A stretch of DNA of 64,000 nt, from contig NZ_CAMYIV010000012.1 of the NCBI RefSeq assembly GCF_947258575.1, positions 372,001-436,000 of the forward strand, written 5' to 3'. The notes under the pieces are model-generated. The model was not told the origin of the DNA. It did not search any database and worked only from the letters and a program-made list of their open reading frames with translations. This DNA is from an uncultured Alcanivorax sp. (GTDB taxonomy: Bacteria; Pseudomonadota; Gammaproteobacteria; Pseudomonadales; Alcanivoracaceae). Every line of letters starts with the position of its first letter. Within the stretch, counting starts at the first letter, position 1. The translations under genes and the position numbers were made by a program. Of this stretch, positions 17,496-26,008 are shown piece by piece.

Positions 17496-17653
17496 AAGCT
17501 TCAAGCTGCAAGTGACAAGGCGCGGGGTGGATTCGGTGGCACCGACAATGCCCTGCCCGCGATGCGATGCTAAGTGTGATGCTAGCGGGGAAGGAGTGCG
17601 TCGTATGGCTACACTGGTTTTCGCGTTGCAGCTTGAGGCTTGTAGCTTGTTGC
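17496..17653. repeat. Family B heptad arms without the terminator core
   Basis: The left arm (17496-17523) is AAGCTTC, AAGCTGC, AAGTGAC, AAGGCGC. The right arm (17628-17653) is the inverted form. They fill most of the 302-base gap between divergent pfp and the membrane protein. The right arm shares the lead-in CGCGTTGCAGCTTGA with the copies at 6.7 and 33.4 kb. No GGCCGCGCCC hairpin lies between. The rest of the gap shows no gene. Confidence 0.75.
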
Positions 17654-17702
17654 TGCTTACTATTTCGCCCCGGCTCTGGAACAATAGCCCGCCGGAGGAT
17701 CC

Positions 17703-18227
17703 ATGACTGCATTGATGACTTTGTTCTGGCGGCTGGCGATATTTCGTGCCGGCCCCGAAAACGCCCCCTACTCGCCCAGCCTGCTGGGCCTGGTGTTGCT
17801 GGGCTGGTGTGCCCTGCAACTGCTGGTTGGCAGCTTGCAGACGGCGCTGCCGGTACTGGTGTTGCTGAGCAGCCAGCTCACCTCGATGACGGTGATTCTG
17901 GCCGGCATCTTTGTGCTGTTGGGGTTCAAGGGGCTGCAGAGCCGTTGGTTGCAGACAGCCCTGTCGCTGGTGGGCATCGATGTGGTGCTGACCCTGGTGA
18001 CCCTGCCACTGCTGGCGATCAATGCGGGTGCGGAGCAGTCCCTGGGCTGGATCGAGGGGCTGTATCTGGTGCTGGTAAGTTGGCAACTGGCTGCGCAGAG
18101 CTTCGTTTACCACCGGGCCATGAATGTGGGGCCGTTCCTGGGCCTGGGTATTGCCCTGACCCTGCTGGTGGCCGGCTATGCGGCGGTAGTGATGCTGGTG
18201 CCGGAAGTGGTGACGGTGACTCGCTGA
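17703..18227 (+). CDS. Hypothetical inner-membrane protein, four to five helices
   Basis: 174 residues, ATG after CGGAGGA. Nearly all hydrophobic, with segments around 24-48, 50-75, 82-105, 112-130 and 138-165. The layout is reminiscent of small Yip1-like proteins but I cannot assign a family. It stands alone between a family B repeat and the lipase foldase gene on the other strand. Confidence 0.7.
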   Translation: MTALMTLFWRLAIFRAGPENAPYSPSLLGLVLLGWCALQLLVGSLQTALPVLVLLSSQLTSMTVILAGIFVLLGFKGLQSRWLQTALSLVGIDVVLTLVTLPLLAINAGAEQSLGWIEGLYLVLVSWQLAAQSFVYHRAMNVGPFLGLGIALTLLVAGYAAVVMLVPEVVTVTR

Positions 18228-18320
18228 TCCGCCTTCAGCGCATCAATGCTCTGAGGCCAGTCTGTTTGTCGTGACTTTCAGCACGGCCCACATCGCCATT
18301 GCCCTTGTCTCCAGGCCCAG

Positions 18321-19319
18321 TTATTCGCCGGCCGGCTCCTCAAGCCGGTCCAGGGCTGCCACCCGCTGTTGTTCGCTTTCCGCAAACAATCTGGCCCGCA
18401 ATTGCTCCAGCTGTTGCTGTTTATCGCTGTCAGCCAAGCCGGATGCCAGAATGTGATCCCGCTGTGTCGCATAGTCCTGATAGCGCTGTTGCCATTGCTG
18501 CCGCTTCCTGGCCAGAGACTGCAAGCGCAGCGCGGCTTCATCGCCGAACGTTTGCTGATGGTAGGCAAACCGGTCTGTTTGGTTCTTTCCTGTGTCCTCG
18601 ATGGCTTGCTCTGTTTCTTGCAGATGCTGAAGGGCCTGTTGTTGCCGGTACTGATCTGCCAGATGTGCCGGCAGTGATGCATGCAGAGTCTGCATGGCCC
18701 GCTCCTTTTCCGCATCGCTCATATCACCGGTGAGGATGGCATGCCGCTGCAGGCTGAAATTGTCATAGCGATCCTCGTCAGCGAACAGGGCTGCGGCATC
18801 GGCGCCGAATATCGCTTCACGCAATTGTCGGCGCTGGTTCAGCTTGTCGGTGATGTCGCTTGCGCTGCTGGCGGCAAAGTCGCCGCTGGCAAATCGCTGG
18901 CGGTAATCGTTGTAGCGATCCAGTAATGCGAGCAGGTCACTGGCCGCACGGGGGGAGGCATTCTCTTCCGCCCATTGCCGGATCAGATGGCGGATCTGCG
19001 TATCCGGCAGCTCCCCGCTCAGTGACAGGAAGTATTCGATAATGGCACGGGTGCCGCTGTTCATGATCAGTTGCCCCTCGCCGTCCATGAGCAGATCGGC
19101 AGGGACTTTGGTGCCGGCCAGAGAGGTGTTGGCCAGAGCCTGGGCAACCGGGTGCGAAGGCTGGGAGGTAGTGGGGCTGTCAGCGCGGGCAGTCTGCGGG
19201 AGGGGGGCAGCCGCCGGGCGGGTTTCCCCATGCGCGGAGGCAGGCATCTGTCGCAGTCCCCACAAGCCAGCAGCGGCCAAAAACCCGACAGTGGTCAGCA
19301 GGGCGAGATGGCGTTTCAT
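18321..19319 (-). CDS. lif: Lipase-specific foldase (lipase chaperone)
   Basis: 332 residues. An N-terminal membrane anchor (5-25), a Pro/Ala/Thr-rich spacer to about 70, then the helical chaperone domain. The family signature RxxFDYFLSxxGE appears as RAIIEYFLSLSGE at 91-103. The long charged helices after 150 (RKRQQWQQRYQDYATQRD) fit the embracing helix bundle. It refolds the lipase in the periplasm before type II secretion. It lies directly downstream of its lipase, 54 bases apart, same strand. Confidence 0.92.
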   Translation of the reverse strand: MKRHLALLTTVGFLAAAGLWGLRQMPASAHGETRPAAAPLPQTARADSPTTSQPSHPVAQALANTSLAGTKVPADLLMDGEGQLIMNSGTRAIIEYFLSLSGELPDTQIRHLIRQWAEENASPRAASDLLALLDRYNDYRQRFASGDFAASSASDITDKLNQRRQLREAIFGADAAALFADEDRYDNFSLQRHAILTGDMSDAEKERAMQTLHASLPAHLADQYRQQQALQHLQETEQAIEDTGKNQTDRFAYHQQTFGDEAALRLQSLARKRQQWQQRYQDYATQRDHILASGLADSDKQQQLEQLRARLFAESEQQRVAALDRLEEPAGE

Positions 19320-19373
19320 AACGGCTCTCCTGTTCCTGTTGGCCCGCAGGGCACCAGGCCCTGCGGGTCGGTT

Positions 19374-20330
19374 TTACAGGCCCGCGTTTCGGAGCCGGTT
19401 GGCGTGGTTGCGGTAGAGCGTCTTGGGGTCGGTTTCCCAACCCATCAGACCAAACAGGTGACGAATGGCATCCGCATGGTTGTGGCGGTAGTCATGGCGG
19501 ATGGGTTTGCCCAGGTACATACCGCACAGGGGCAGGATACCGTCATGTTTGACGCCTGATGGGAAGGCGAACCGGGTGACGGTGACCATAATGCTATCGA
19601 ACGGGTCGAGCAGGTTGGTGTGCACACCGGTGCCGCCCCAGGACCAGTAGCGTACGCCGTTGACACTATGCTGGCCGCTGGTGCTACAGGCATCGGCGGG
19701 CAGCGCTTGCGGGTAACGCTGGTTGAATTTGGTCATGCCTGCGGTGGTGGAGGCGGCCAGCACGGTACTGGCGGACTGGTTATCCGGGTTGGGGCCGCCG
19801 GAGGCGAATTCCCACAGCGCGCCGAAAGCGCCGGCGATGCTGTCGGCCAGGCCTTCACCAATGCCGCCTTCTGGTGCAAGGCCGCGAATCACATCGGCCA
19901 GGGCGGTGCCACGGTTTTCACCGTGCACAGAGGTGACTGATGCCACCAGATCCGGCCGTACCGCCGCCACGTAGCGAGAGGTGGGCGCGCCCTGGGAGTG
20001 GGCAATCAGGTTCACCTTGTCGGCGCCGGTGACTGCCAGGTAGTTCTCTATCTGGACGATCAGTTCCTCGCCGCGGTATTCGTTGCTTTGCAGCGCGCTG
20101 ACATTGCTTTCGTACACCTGGGCGCCATAGTCACGCAGGTTGTCGGCAATGCCGTAGAAGTAGTCCACGCCGGCGATATCATCGAAGGCGATAATGCCGC
20201 CGACCAGCACGATGGGGTAACGGGTGTCGGCGTAGCTGGTGTCCTTGCCAAATGGCCACCAGGCGTGAGCCTGAGTGGTGGTAACGAGCAGAGTCAGGGC
20301 TGCCAGCAGCCCAGGGAGTCGGATCGACAT
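19374..20330 (-). CDS. Secreted triacylglycerol lipase, family I (foldase-dependent), with variant motifs
   Basis: 318 residues with a signal peptide (1-23). Aligns by eye along its length with family I.1/I.2 lipases: catalytic Ser112 in AHSQG, Asp in HDGILP, His in RHNHADAI, two Cys (DACSTSG, LPLCGMY) for the disulfide, and the C-terminal NHANRLRNAGL. Three usual residues differ: the oxyanion HG after IVLV is GG (Gly44), GHS is AHS, and HG after Ser is QG. The triad is intact, so it may still be active with altered specificity. It is co-transcribed with its foldase. Confidence 0.88.
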   Translation of the reverse strand: MSIRLPGLLAALTLLVTTTQAHAWWPFGKDTSYADTRYPIVLVGGIIAFDDIAGVDYFYGIADNLRDYGAQVYESNVSALQSNEYRGEELIVQIENYLAVTGADKVNLIAHSQGAPTSRYVAAVRPDLVASVTSVHGENRGTALADVIRGLAPEGGIGEGLADSIAGAFGALWEFASGGPNPDNQSASTVLAASTTAGMTKFNQRYPQALPADACSTSGQHSVNGVRYWSWGGTGVHTNLLDPFDSIMVTVTRFAFPSGVKHDGILPLCGMYLGKPIRHDYRHNHADAIRHLFGLMGWETDPKTLYRNHANRLRNAGL

Positions 20331-20539
20331 GGGTTTTCTCCTGTCTTGTTATTTTTAGGCCTCTCCCGGCCTTCATGAACAGCCGGCGCCAGGGCTGTGT
20401 TTTTTGTCGACGATTGGACTATAAGCAGGTTGGGTGGTAGTAACTTGTAGGAATTGGTGCCTCGTTTTGTCATAAACAGAAAAACTGTGATCCCGCTCGC
20501 GATTCTGCCGCGTGCTTGACGACTCGGAAAAAAACAACA

Positions 20540-21343
20540 ATGACCTTGTCAGCGAAAACCGGTTTGCCTGCGTCTACGCTGTATCTGTGGCGGCAGCGAA
20601 CGCTTTATCTGGGGCGGATTGAACGCCTGTCATCACACTCTCAGGGAGCGCATACCCTGCTGTTCGGGCTGGATGATGTGATTCCACTGACGGTAGAGGG
20701 GCAGACGTTTTCTGCGCGTTCCTACCTGATTCCGGCCGGAGCACTGTTCTCGGCGGAGTCGCTGGGTAAGCGTATCGCCTGCTGTTTTCTGGACCCGTTG
20801 GGCAAGGACTTGTTGTTTCATGCGCCGACGATGACCGCAGAGGGATGTGGCGTCTATCGGGATTCCGGTCGGGAAGCCGATCAACTGGAAATGTTGCGGA
20901 CCCTCCATGATGGTGCCACAGAGGCCGCCGAGGCCTATGCCCGGTTGCGGGGCCTGGTCTTCCCCGGTGATAGCGAGCCGGTGGCCGGTTTTGAACCGGA
21001 TGCCAGGATTGCGCGAGTGGTTGAATTGATCCGTGCTGACCCGGCGGACAATCTGTCCAATGAGGCGCTGGCGGAACAGGTGGGGCTGTCCGGGGATCGT
21101 TTGCAGCGGCTGTTCAAGCAAACCACCGGTATCCCGATCCGCCGCTATCGTCTCTGGCACCGGCTGTTTGTCACCTCATCAATGATGGCCATGGGCAGCA
21201 CGCTGACCGATGCGGCGCTGGCCGCAGGGTTTTCCGACTCCTCCCATCTGACCCATGTATTCAAGAGTATGCTCGGCATGAGTCCCTCGGCGGTGCTGCG
21301 CCGCTCCCGACAGGTACGGATTCTGGTGGGAGGGGATCACTGA
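20540..21343 (+). CDS. AraC-family transcriptional regulator
   Basis: 267 residues from ATG 20540; a TTG 24 bases upstream is a weaker alternative. The N-terminal 150 residues look like a cupin-type sensor (LLFGLDDVIPLTVEGQTFSARSYLIPAGALF) but the ligand is unknown. The C-terminal double HTH contains LSNEALAEQVGLSGDRLQRLFKQ and DAALAAGFSDSSHLTHVFKSMLGMSPS. It is divergent from the lipase-foldase pair across 209 bases, so it may control lipase expression (inference). Confidence 0.88.
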   Translation: MTLSAKTGLPASTLYLWRQRTLYLGRIERLSSHSQGAHTLLFGLDDVIPLTVEGQTFSARSYLIPAGALFSAESLGKRIACCFLDPLGKDLLFHAPTMTAEGCGVYRDSGREADQLEMLRTLHDGATEAAEAYARLRGLVFPGDSEPVAGFEPDARIARVVELIRADPADNLSNEALAEQVGLSGDRLQRLFKQTTGIPIRRYRLWHRLFVTSSMMAMGSTLTDAALAAGFSDSSHLTHVFKSMLGMSPSAVLRRSRQVRILVGGDH

Positions 21344-21405
21344 TCTCTTCACCTGACGGGCCCTTGCCGTTAAGGTGCAGGGATTCTTTTGATCGGTTTA
21401 TTCCC

Positions 21406-22758
21406 ATGCATATCCATATCCTCGGCATCTGCGGCACCTTCATGGGGTCATTGGCACAACTGGCCAAGGCTCAGGGCCATCGTGTTACCGGTAGTGACCA
21501 GAACGTCTATCCGCCCATGAGCGACCAACTGCAAGCGGCGGGCATCGAACTGACCCAGGGCTATGATCCGGGGCAACTGGAACCAGCGCCGGATCTGGTG
21601 GTGGTTGGCAATGCCCTGAGCCGGGGAAATCCAGCAGTGGAAGCCGTGCTGGATCGGGGCCTGCCCTATACCTCTGGTGCCCAGTTGCTGGAGGATGTGA
21701 TTCTGCCTGGGCGTTGGGTGCTGGCGGTGGCCGGCACCCACGGCAAGACCACCACCAGCTCCATGCTGGCGTGGATTCTGGAACACGCCGGGCTCAGCCC
21801 CAGTTATCTGATTGGCGGTGTGCCGGGCAATTTTGGTGTGTCTGCTCGACTCGGTGAGACGCCGTTTTTTGTGGTGGAAGCGGACGAATACGACACCGCC
21901 TTCTTCGACAAGCGAAGCAAGTTTGTTCACTACCGCCCGCGCACCGTCATTCTCAATAACCTGGAATTCGACCACGCGGACATCTTTGCCGACCTGGCTG
22001 CCATCCAGACCCAGTTCCATCACCTGATTCGTACTGTGCCCGCCACCGGGCGGCTGATTCTCCCCCACGGTGAAACCGCCCTGGAAGAGACACTGGAAAA
22101 AGGCTGCTGGAGCGAAATTGAACGCTTCGGCGAAAACGAGCAGCTGGGCTATCGGCTGGATAACGCGGATGGGTCTGCCTTTACCGTTCTGGAAAATGGC
22201 GAACCGGTGGCCCAGGTACGCTGGGACCAGACCGGTCAGCATAGTGTCAACAATGGCATGGCCGCGTTGCTGGCGGCCCGCCATGTGGGTGTCACTCTGG
22301 CGGATGGTGCCGCTGCCCTGTGCGAGTTTCTGGGCGTGAAACGGCGTATGGAATTGCGTGGGGAAGTGGATGGTGTGCGCGTGTACGACGACTTTGCCCA
22401 TCACCCCACGGCCATTGCCACCACCCTGGATGGCCTGCGTCGCAAGGTGGGCGATGGGAAAATTCTCGCGGTGATCGAACCCCGTTCCAACACCATGCGT
22501 ATGGGTAGCCATAAGGAGGCGCTGGCGGCCAGCACCGGGGCGGCGGATGAGGTAGTCTGGTATCAGCCGCCGGGGCTGGACTGGTCGCTAGAGCCGGTGG
22601 TCAGCGAATCGCCGGTACCGGCATCGGTGAGCAATGACATTGACGACATCATTGCCCGGGTGGTGGCACGCAAAGGCGAACCACTGAGCGTGGTGGTGAT
22701 GAGTAACGGCGGCTTTGGCGGCATTCATCAGAAGCTGCTGGATGCGCTGGCGGATTAA
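21406..22758 (+). CDS. mpl: UDP-N-acetylmuramate:L-alanyl-gamma-D-glutamyl-meso-diaminopimelate ligase
   Basis: 450 residues from ATG 21406 (MHIHILGICGTFMGSLAQ), matching the usual Mpl N-terminus. Recycles the murein tripeptide onto UDP-MurNAc. Mur-ligase P-loop AGTHGKTTTSSMLAW; VVEADEYDTAFFDKRSKF and NNLEFDHADIF distinguish Mpl from MurC; YDDFAHHPTAI and IEPRSNTMRMG follow. The ribosome site is weak. It starts a run with DUF2214 and ubiX, separated by 35 bases and a 4-base overlap, an arrangement known in pseudomonads. Confidence 0.95.
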   Translation: MHIHILGICGTFMGSLAQLAKAQGHRVTGSDQNVYPPMSDQLQAAGIELTQGYDPGQLEPAPDLVVVGNALSRGNPAVEAVLDRGLPYTSGAQLLEDVILPGRWVLAVAGTHGKTTTSSMLAWILEHAGLSPSYLIGGVPGNFGVSARLGETPFFVVEADEYDTAFFDKRSKFVHYRPRTVILNNLEFDHADIFADLAAIQTQFHHLIRTVPATGRLILPHGETALEETLEKGCWSEIERFGENEQLGYRLDNADGSAFTVLENGEPVAQVRWDQTGQHSVNNGMAALLAARHVGVTLADGAAALCEFLGVKRRMELRGEVDGVRVYDDFAHHPTAIATTLDGLRRKVGDGKILAVIEPRSNTMRMGSHKEALAASTGAADEVVWYQPPGLDWSLEPVVSESPVPASVSNDIDDIIARVVARKGEPLSVVVMSNGGFGGIHQKLLDALAD

Positions 22759-22793
22759 CCGCGATTTCTGCGGGTTTTTGCGAGGAGACTGTC

Positions 22794-23252
22794 ATGTTCT
22801 GGTCCGTGTTCTGGGCATCGGTGCATTACCTCAGCATGCTGATGCTGTTTGGTTTTCTCTACGGGGAGCTGTTGCTGTGGCGGACCGGTATTTCCGAACG
22901 CAATGTGCGCACTCTGCTATGGCTGGATATCGGTTATGGCCTGTCCGCATTGATGGTTCTGGTAAGCGGTATTGCGCGGGCTGGCTGGACGGAAAAAGGC
23001 TGGGATTTTTATCTGTCCAGCCCCTGGTTTCATGGCAAGGTGACCCTGTTTATTCTGATCGCGCTGTTGAGTCTGTATCCCACCAAGGTCCTGTTGGGCT
23101 GGCGAAAAACCGTGAAGGCCGGACATGTCCCCGAGATTGATGCCACGCTGCAACGTAATCTGCGCGGTGTGTTGGTAGCCGAACTCCACCTGGTGGTACT
23201 GATGCCAATTCTCGCGGCGTTGATGGCCCGTGGTGTAGGAATGGGTGTATGA
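22794..23252 (+). CDS. DUF2214 family membrane protein
   Basis: 152 residues, ATG after GAGGAGA. Four membrane segments (about 4-24, 44-64, 83-101, 127-147). The [19 protein letters not shown] opening and [21 protein letters not shown] match the DUF2214 (PF09980) pattern. Conserved His residues in the helices hint at cofactor binding, but the function is unknown. Its stop overlaps the ubiX start by 4 bases, so the two are translationally coupled. Confidence 0.82.
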   Translation: MFWSVFWASVHYLSMLMLFGFLYGELLLWRTGISERNVRTLLWLDIGYGLSALMVLVSGIARAGWTEKGWDFYLSSPWFHGKVTLFILIALLSLYPTKVLLGWRKTVKAGHVPEIDATLQRNLRGVLVAELHLVVLMPILAALMARGVGMGV

Positions 23253-23851
23253 GCAAACGAATAACCCTGGCTTTTACCGGCGCCTCAGGGGCGCCCTATG
23301 GACTGCGCCTGCTGCAGTGCCTTCTGCAAGCGGATTGCGAAGTGTTCGTGATTCTCTCCAAGGCGGCGCGGGTGGTGATCGGCATGGAAACCGAGCTGAA
23401 GCTGCCGGCCGGCACCGGTAAGGCCGAACAGGCCCTGCGCGACTGGGTGCAGACTGGCCGTGGCACCCTGGTAGTGTGCGGGCTGGAGCAGTGGACCGCT
23501 GCGGTGGCATCCGGCAGTGGTGCACCTGCCGCCATGGTGGTGTGCCCGTGCTCCACTGGCACCCTGTCCGCCATCGCCTGTGGCGCCAGTGACAATCTGA
23601 TCGAGCGGGCGGCGGACGTGGCCATCAAGGAAGGGCGCAAGCTGATTCTAGTGCCCCGGGAAGCGCCGTTCTCCCCCCTTCATCTTGAGAACATGCTCAA
23701 GCTGTCCCGCCTGGGCGTGACCATCATGCCCGCAGCGCCGGGCTTCTATCACCAGCCGCAGACGGTACAGGATCTGGTGGATTTCATCGTCGCCCGGTTG
23801 CTGGATCATCTGGGGGTAGAACAGACGCTGGTAAAGCGCTGGGGGGAGTAA
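23249..23851 (+). CDS. ubiX: Flavin prenyltransferase UbiX
   Basis: 200 residues. Makes prenylated FMN for the UbiD decarboxylase in ubiquinone synthesis. Landmarks: [16 protein letters not shown] at the start, [25 protein letters not shown], the [22 protein letters not shown] motif, and [26 protein letters not shown]. The last gene of the mpl-DUF2214-ubiX group, followed by a repeat element. Confidence 0.95.
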   Translation: MSKRITLAFTGASGAPYGLRLLQCLLQADCEVFVILSKAARVVIGMETELKLPAGTGKAEQALRDWVQTGRGTLVVCGLEQWTAAVASGSGAPAAMVVCPCSTGTLSAIACGASDNLIERAADVAIKEGRKLILVPREAPFSPLHLENMLKLSRLGVTIMPAAPGFYHQPQTVQDLVDFIVARLLDHLGVEQTLVKRWGE

Positions 23852-23873
23852 CCCTCCGCACCGATGAATGCCC

Positions 23874-24020
23874 CTGTAGGAGCTATGCTTGCATGGCGAA
23901 CGGTAACGTTCACAGTCTGCCAGCCAGTTTTCTGGAACCTGTCGATCACTGAAAGTCCTGATCACCCTGCGGGCGATTTCCGCGCAAGCGCGGTTCGCCA
24001 TGCAAGCATAGCTCCTACAG
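23874..24020 (-). repeat. Family C repeat with perfect 28-bp inverted ends
   Basis: The ends 23874-23901 and 23993-24020 are exact reverse complements (28 of 28), reading CTGTAGGAGCTATGCTTGC and onward. The interior, on the minus strand, carries the family core: GGAAATCGCCCGCAGGG, GATCAGGA, TTTCAG, CGACAGGTT. It fills the convergent junction between ubiX and the ZIP gene. The same 27-base end recurs at 61940-61966. Confidence 0.85.
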
Positions 24021-24032
24021 CGCCGTTACCCC

Positions 24033-24752
24033 TCAATGCACCAGAAGATGCCCCACCAACCCCAGCGCAAAGCCGGCCACTGCGCCCTGGGCGGGCGCCC
24101 AGTGTTTCTTCAGGGGCACCTGTGGGGCGATGTCCTGGAACACCAGATAGAGAATCCCGCCGCTGGCAAACAGCATGATGCCGCCCAGAATCAGGGGGCT
24201 ATCCACCAGCACCAGAAAACCGAGGGCGGCGCTGGCCGGGCCGAGCAAGGCCAGGGCGGCGAACGCCAGGATGATCTTGCCAGAAGAGAGAGTGTTGCTC
24301 TTGCTGTTGCGGATTTCCCGGTAGGCGTTAAAGCCTTCCGGCAGGTTCTGCATGCCGATCAGGAATGCCAGCAGGTAAGCCTGGCCGCCACCCACTGCCA
24401 GTGCTGCCCCCAGGGCGATGGCTTCCGGGATAAAGTCCAGCAGCATGGCCAGCAGTTGGGACATGGCACTGCCATGGGCCGCCAGGGCTCGATCCACCAC
24501 CATGAAAGCAACGCCGCCGCCAACAAACAGCAGGGTGGCGGATAGGGGGTTATGGTGCTGGGCGCCTTCCGGCACCAGCACCAGGGCCACCGCCGCCAGC
24601 AGGGCGCCGCCGCCGAAGGCGATAACCGTATGGCGGACTTCCTGTTCCAGCCAGCCCCGGGCGATGTGTTGTTTGACGCCGATAAGGGCGCCGATGGCCA
24701 TGCTCAGGCCAGCGGCCAGACTGAGCAGTAACGCGAGGCTCAGAGGGCTCAT
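24033..24752 (-). CDS. ZIP-family divalent metal transporter
   Basis: 239 residues from the ATG after AAGGA; the longer reading to 24830 has no support. About seven to eight membrane segments. The two metal-binding helices are LLDFIPEAIALGAA and GMQNLPEGFNAYREI, the second with the NxPEG motif. It probably imports zinc or another divalent metal; which one is not visible. It lies downstream of the exbB-exbD-exbD-tonB run with a 114-base gap. Confidence 0.85.
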   Translation of the reverse strand: MSPLSLALLLSLAAGLSMAIGALIGVKQHIARGWLEQEVRHTVIAFGGGALLAAVALVLVPEGAQHHNPLSATLLFVGGGVAFMVVDRALAAHGSAMSQLLAMLLDFIPEAIALGAALAVGGGQAYLLAFLIGMQNLPEGFNAYREIRNSKSNTLSSGKIILAFAALALLGPASAALGFLVLVDSPLILGGIMLFASGGILYLVFQDIAPQVPLKKHWAPAQGAVAGFALGLVGHLLVH

Positions 24753-24866
24753 GGGGGGAATCCTTTCTGTAGAAGTGGGGCAGGAAAGGGAGGCCTGCCA
24801 TTGGTTCAACCTGATCCGTGTGGCAATCACCGGTCAGGTTGAACATAAGGGCTGGCAGAGCAGGGA

Positions 24867-25601
24867 TCAACTATTGCTGAGGTCGTAATCCACTGGGGCG
24901 AGGATTTCCACCGGGATGCTGTCCAGATTTTTGGGTGGGGCATCAAAGCGCAGACGGGAGACAAGCTCCTGGGTCGCCCGATCCAGGATACGACTGCCGG
25001 AGCTTTCTACCACGGCCACTTTTTCCGCCCGCCCGGCGGCGTTGATCCAGAACGACACTTTTACCGTGCCCTCCTGGCGACGCATGCGGGCGCGGTGCGG
25101 ATACTGCTTGTTGTAGTCGATGGTATCGCGAACCTTGGCCAGGTACTTGTTCAGGGCGTTTTCCGTGTCTCCGGATTGATGCACCCCTTCGCCCGGATCA
25201 CCGGCCATGCCCTTGGCGCCTACGGGCTGCGTTTGGCTGGCGGCCTGCTCACTCTCGGTGTCTTCCTGGGTGTCCTGTTCCTCTACGACGTCGCTCTTGG
25301 CCACCACAGGCTCGGGCTCGGGCTCCGGCTTTGGCTCCGGTTTGGGTTTCGCCACCGGTTTCGGTTTTGGCTTCACCTTGGGCTTGGGTTTCGGCTCGGG
25401 TTTGGGGGCCGGATCCGGTTTCGCCGGAGCGGGCGGCGCAGCAGGCTTTTCCGCTGGCGGCGCAGACAGGTTCACTACCATTTCGGTGACGCCGGGTTTA
25501 CTCGGGCGTCCGCCGGCCAGGGTCAGTGCGCCTACGGTGACCAGCACGCTGGCATGAATCAGGGCAGAGGCGACCCAGGCAAACAGGGTACGGGATGTCA
25601 T
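24867..25601 (-). CDS. tonB: TonB energy-transducing protein
   Basis: 244 residues. One N-terminal membrane anchor (8-29), then a long Pro-Lys/Pro-Glu spacer (about 50-100) that spans the periplasm, and a C-terminal TonB domain (KQYPHRARMRRQEGTVKVSFWINAAG, then SRLRFDAPPKNL). It passes the proton-motive force from ExbB-ExbD to outer-membrane receptors for siderophores, heme or vitamin B12. The start overlaps the preceding exbD stop by 4 bases. Confidence 0.93.
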   Translation of the reverse strand: MTSRTLFAWVASALIHASVLVTVGALTLAGGRPSKPGVTEMVVNLSAPPAEKPAAPPAPAKPDPAPKPEPKPKPKVKPKPKPVAKPKPEPKPEPEPEPVVAKSDVVEEQDTQEDTESEQAASQTQPVGAKGMAGDPGEGVHQSGDTENALNKYLAKVRDTIDYNKQYPHRARMRRQEGTVKVSFWINAAGRAEKVAVVESSGSRILDRATQELVSRLRFDAPPKNLDSIPVEILAPVDYDLSNS

Positions 25602-26008
25602 TGGCCTCCCCCGTCATTACGGGTCACCAGGCGCACCTGTTCCACGCCCAGGCCCTGCAGGGTTTCCAGACGTTTGCGAAGGGTGGTCATGGTGACACCG
25701 GCATCCGCTTGCAGACGCACTTGCGCACCCTCCTGGCGTTCACTCAGGTACTCCTGCAGGGTGGCTTTGGTGAGTGCGGTGTCGTTATCTTCGGCGAACC
25801 ACTGGCCATCCTGCTGCAACACCAGCAGCAGTTTGTCACGGGCTTCGGGGCCATTGGCGCTCTGGCTCAGTGGGGTATCCACAGACACGGTGGGGCTCTT
25901 GGCCAGCTGGCCGGCCAGCATGAAGAAGATCAACAGCAGAAACACCACATTGATCAGCGGCAGCACCGGTTCCAGCGGCGGGCGACGGGAAGAGGTTTCC
26001 ATGATCAT
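25598..26008 (-). CDS. exbD: ExbD/TolR-family protein (second exbD)
   Basis: 136 residues from ATG 26008; ATG 26002 is equally possible. Single membrane helix in LPLINVVFLLLIFFMLAGQ. The usual membrane Asp of ExbD (L-I-D-V) is replaced by Asn (LINVV), unlike its neighbour. The periplasmic domain follows. It overlaps the first exbD by one base and tonB by four. The loss of the Asp suggests this subunit may not carry protons itself, only assist. Confidence 0.85.
   Translation of the reverse strand: MIMETSSRRPPLEPVLPLINVVFLLLIFFMLAGQLAKSPTVSVDTPLSQSANGPEARDKLLLVLQQDGQWFAEDNDTALTKATLQEYLSERQEGAQVRLQADAGVTMTTLRKRLETLQGLGVEQVRLVTRNDGGGQ

Noticed and set aside
16108-17706. 532-codon plus-strand frame
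   Set aside because: Antisense to the phosphofructokinase gene, low-complexity His/Gly/Val product, no ribosome site.
23864-24178. 104-codon frame between ubiX and the ZIP gene
   Set aside because: It covers the family C repeat and continues antisense to the ZIP gene.
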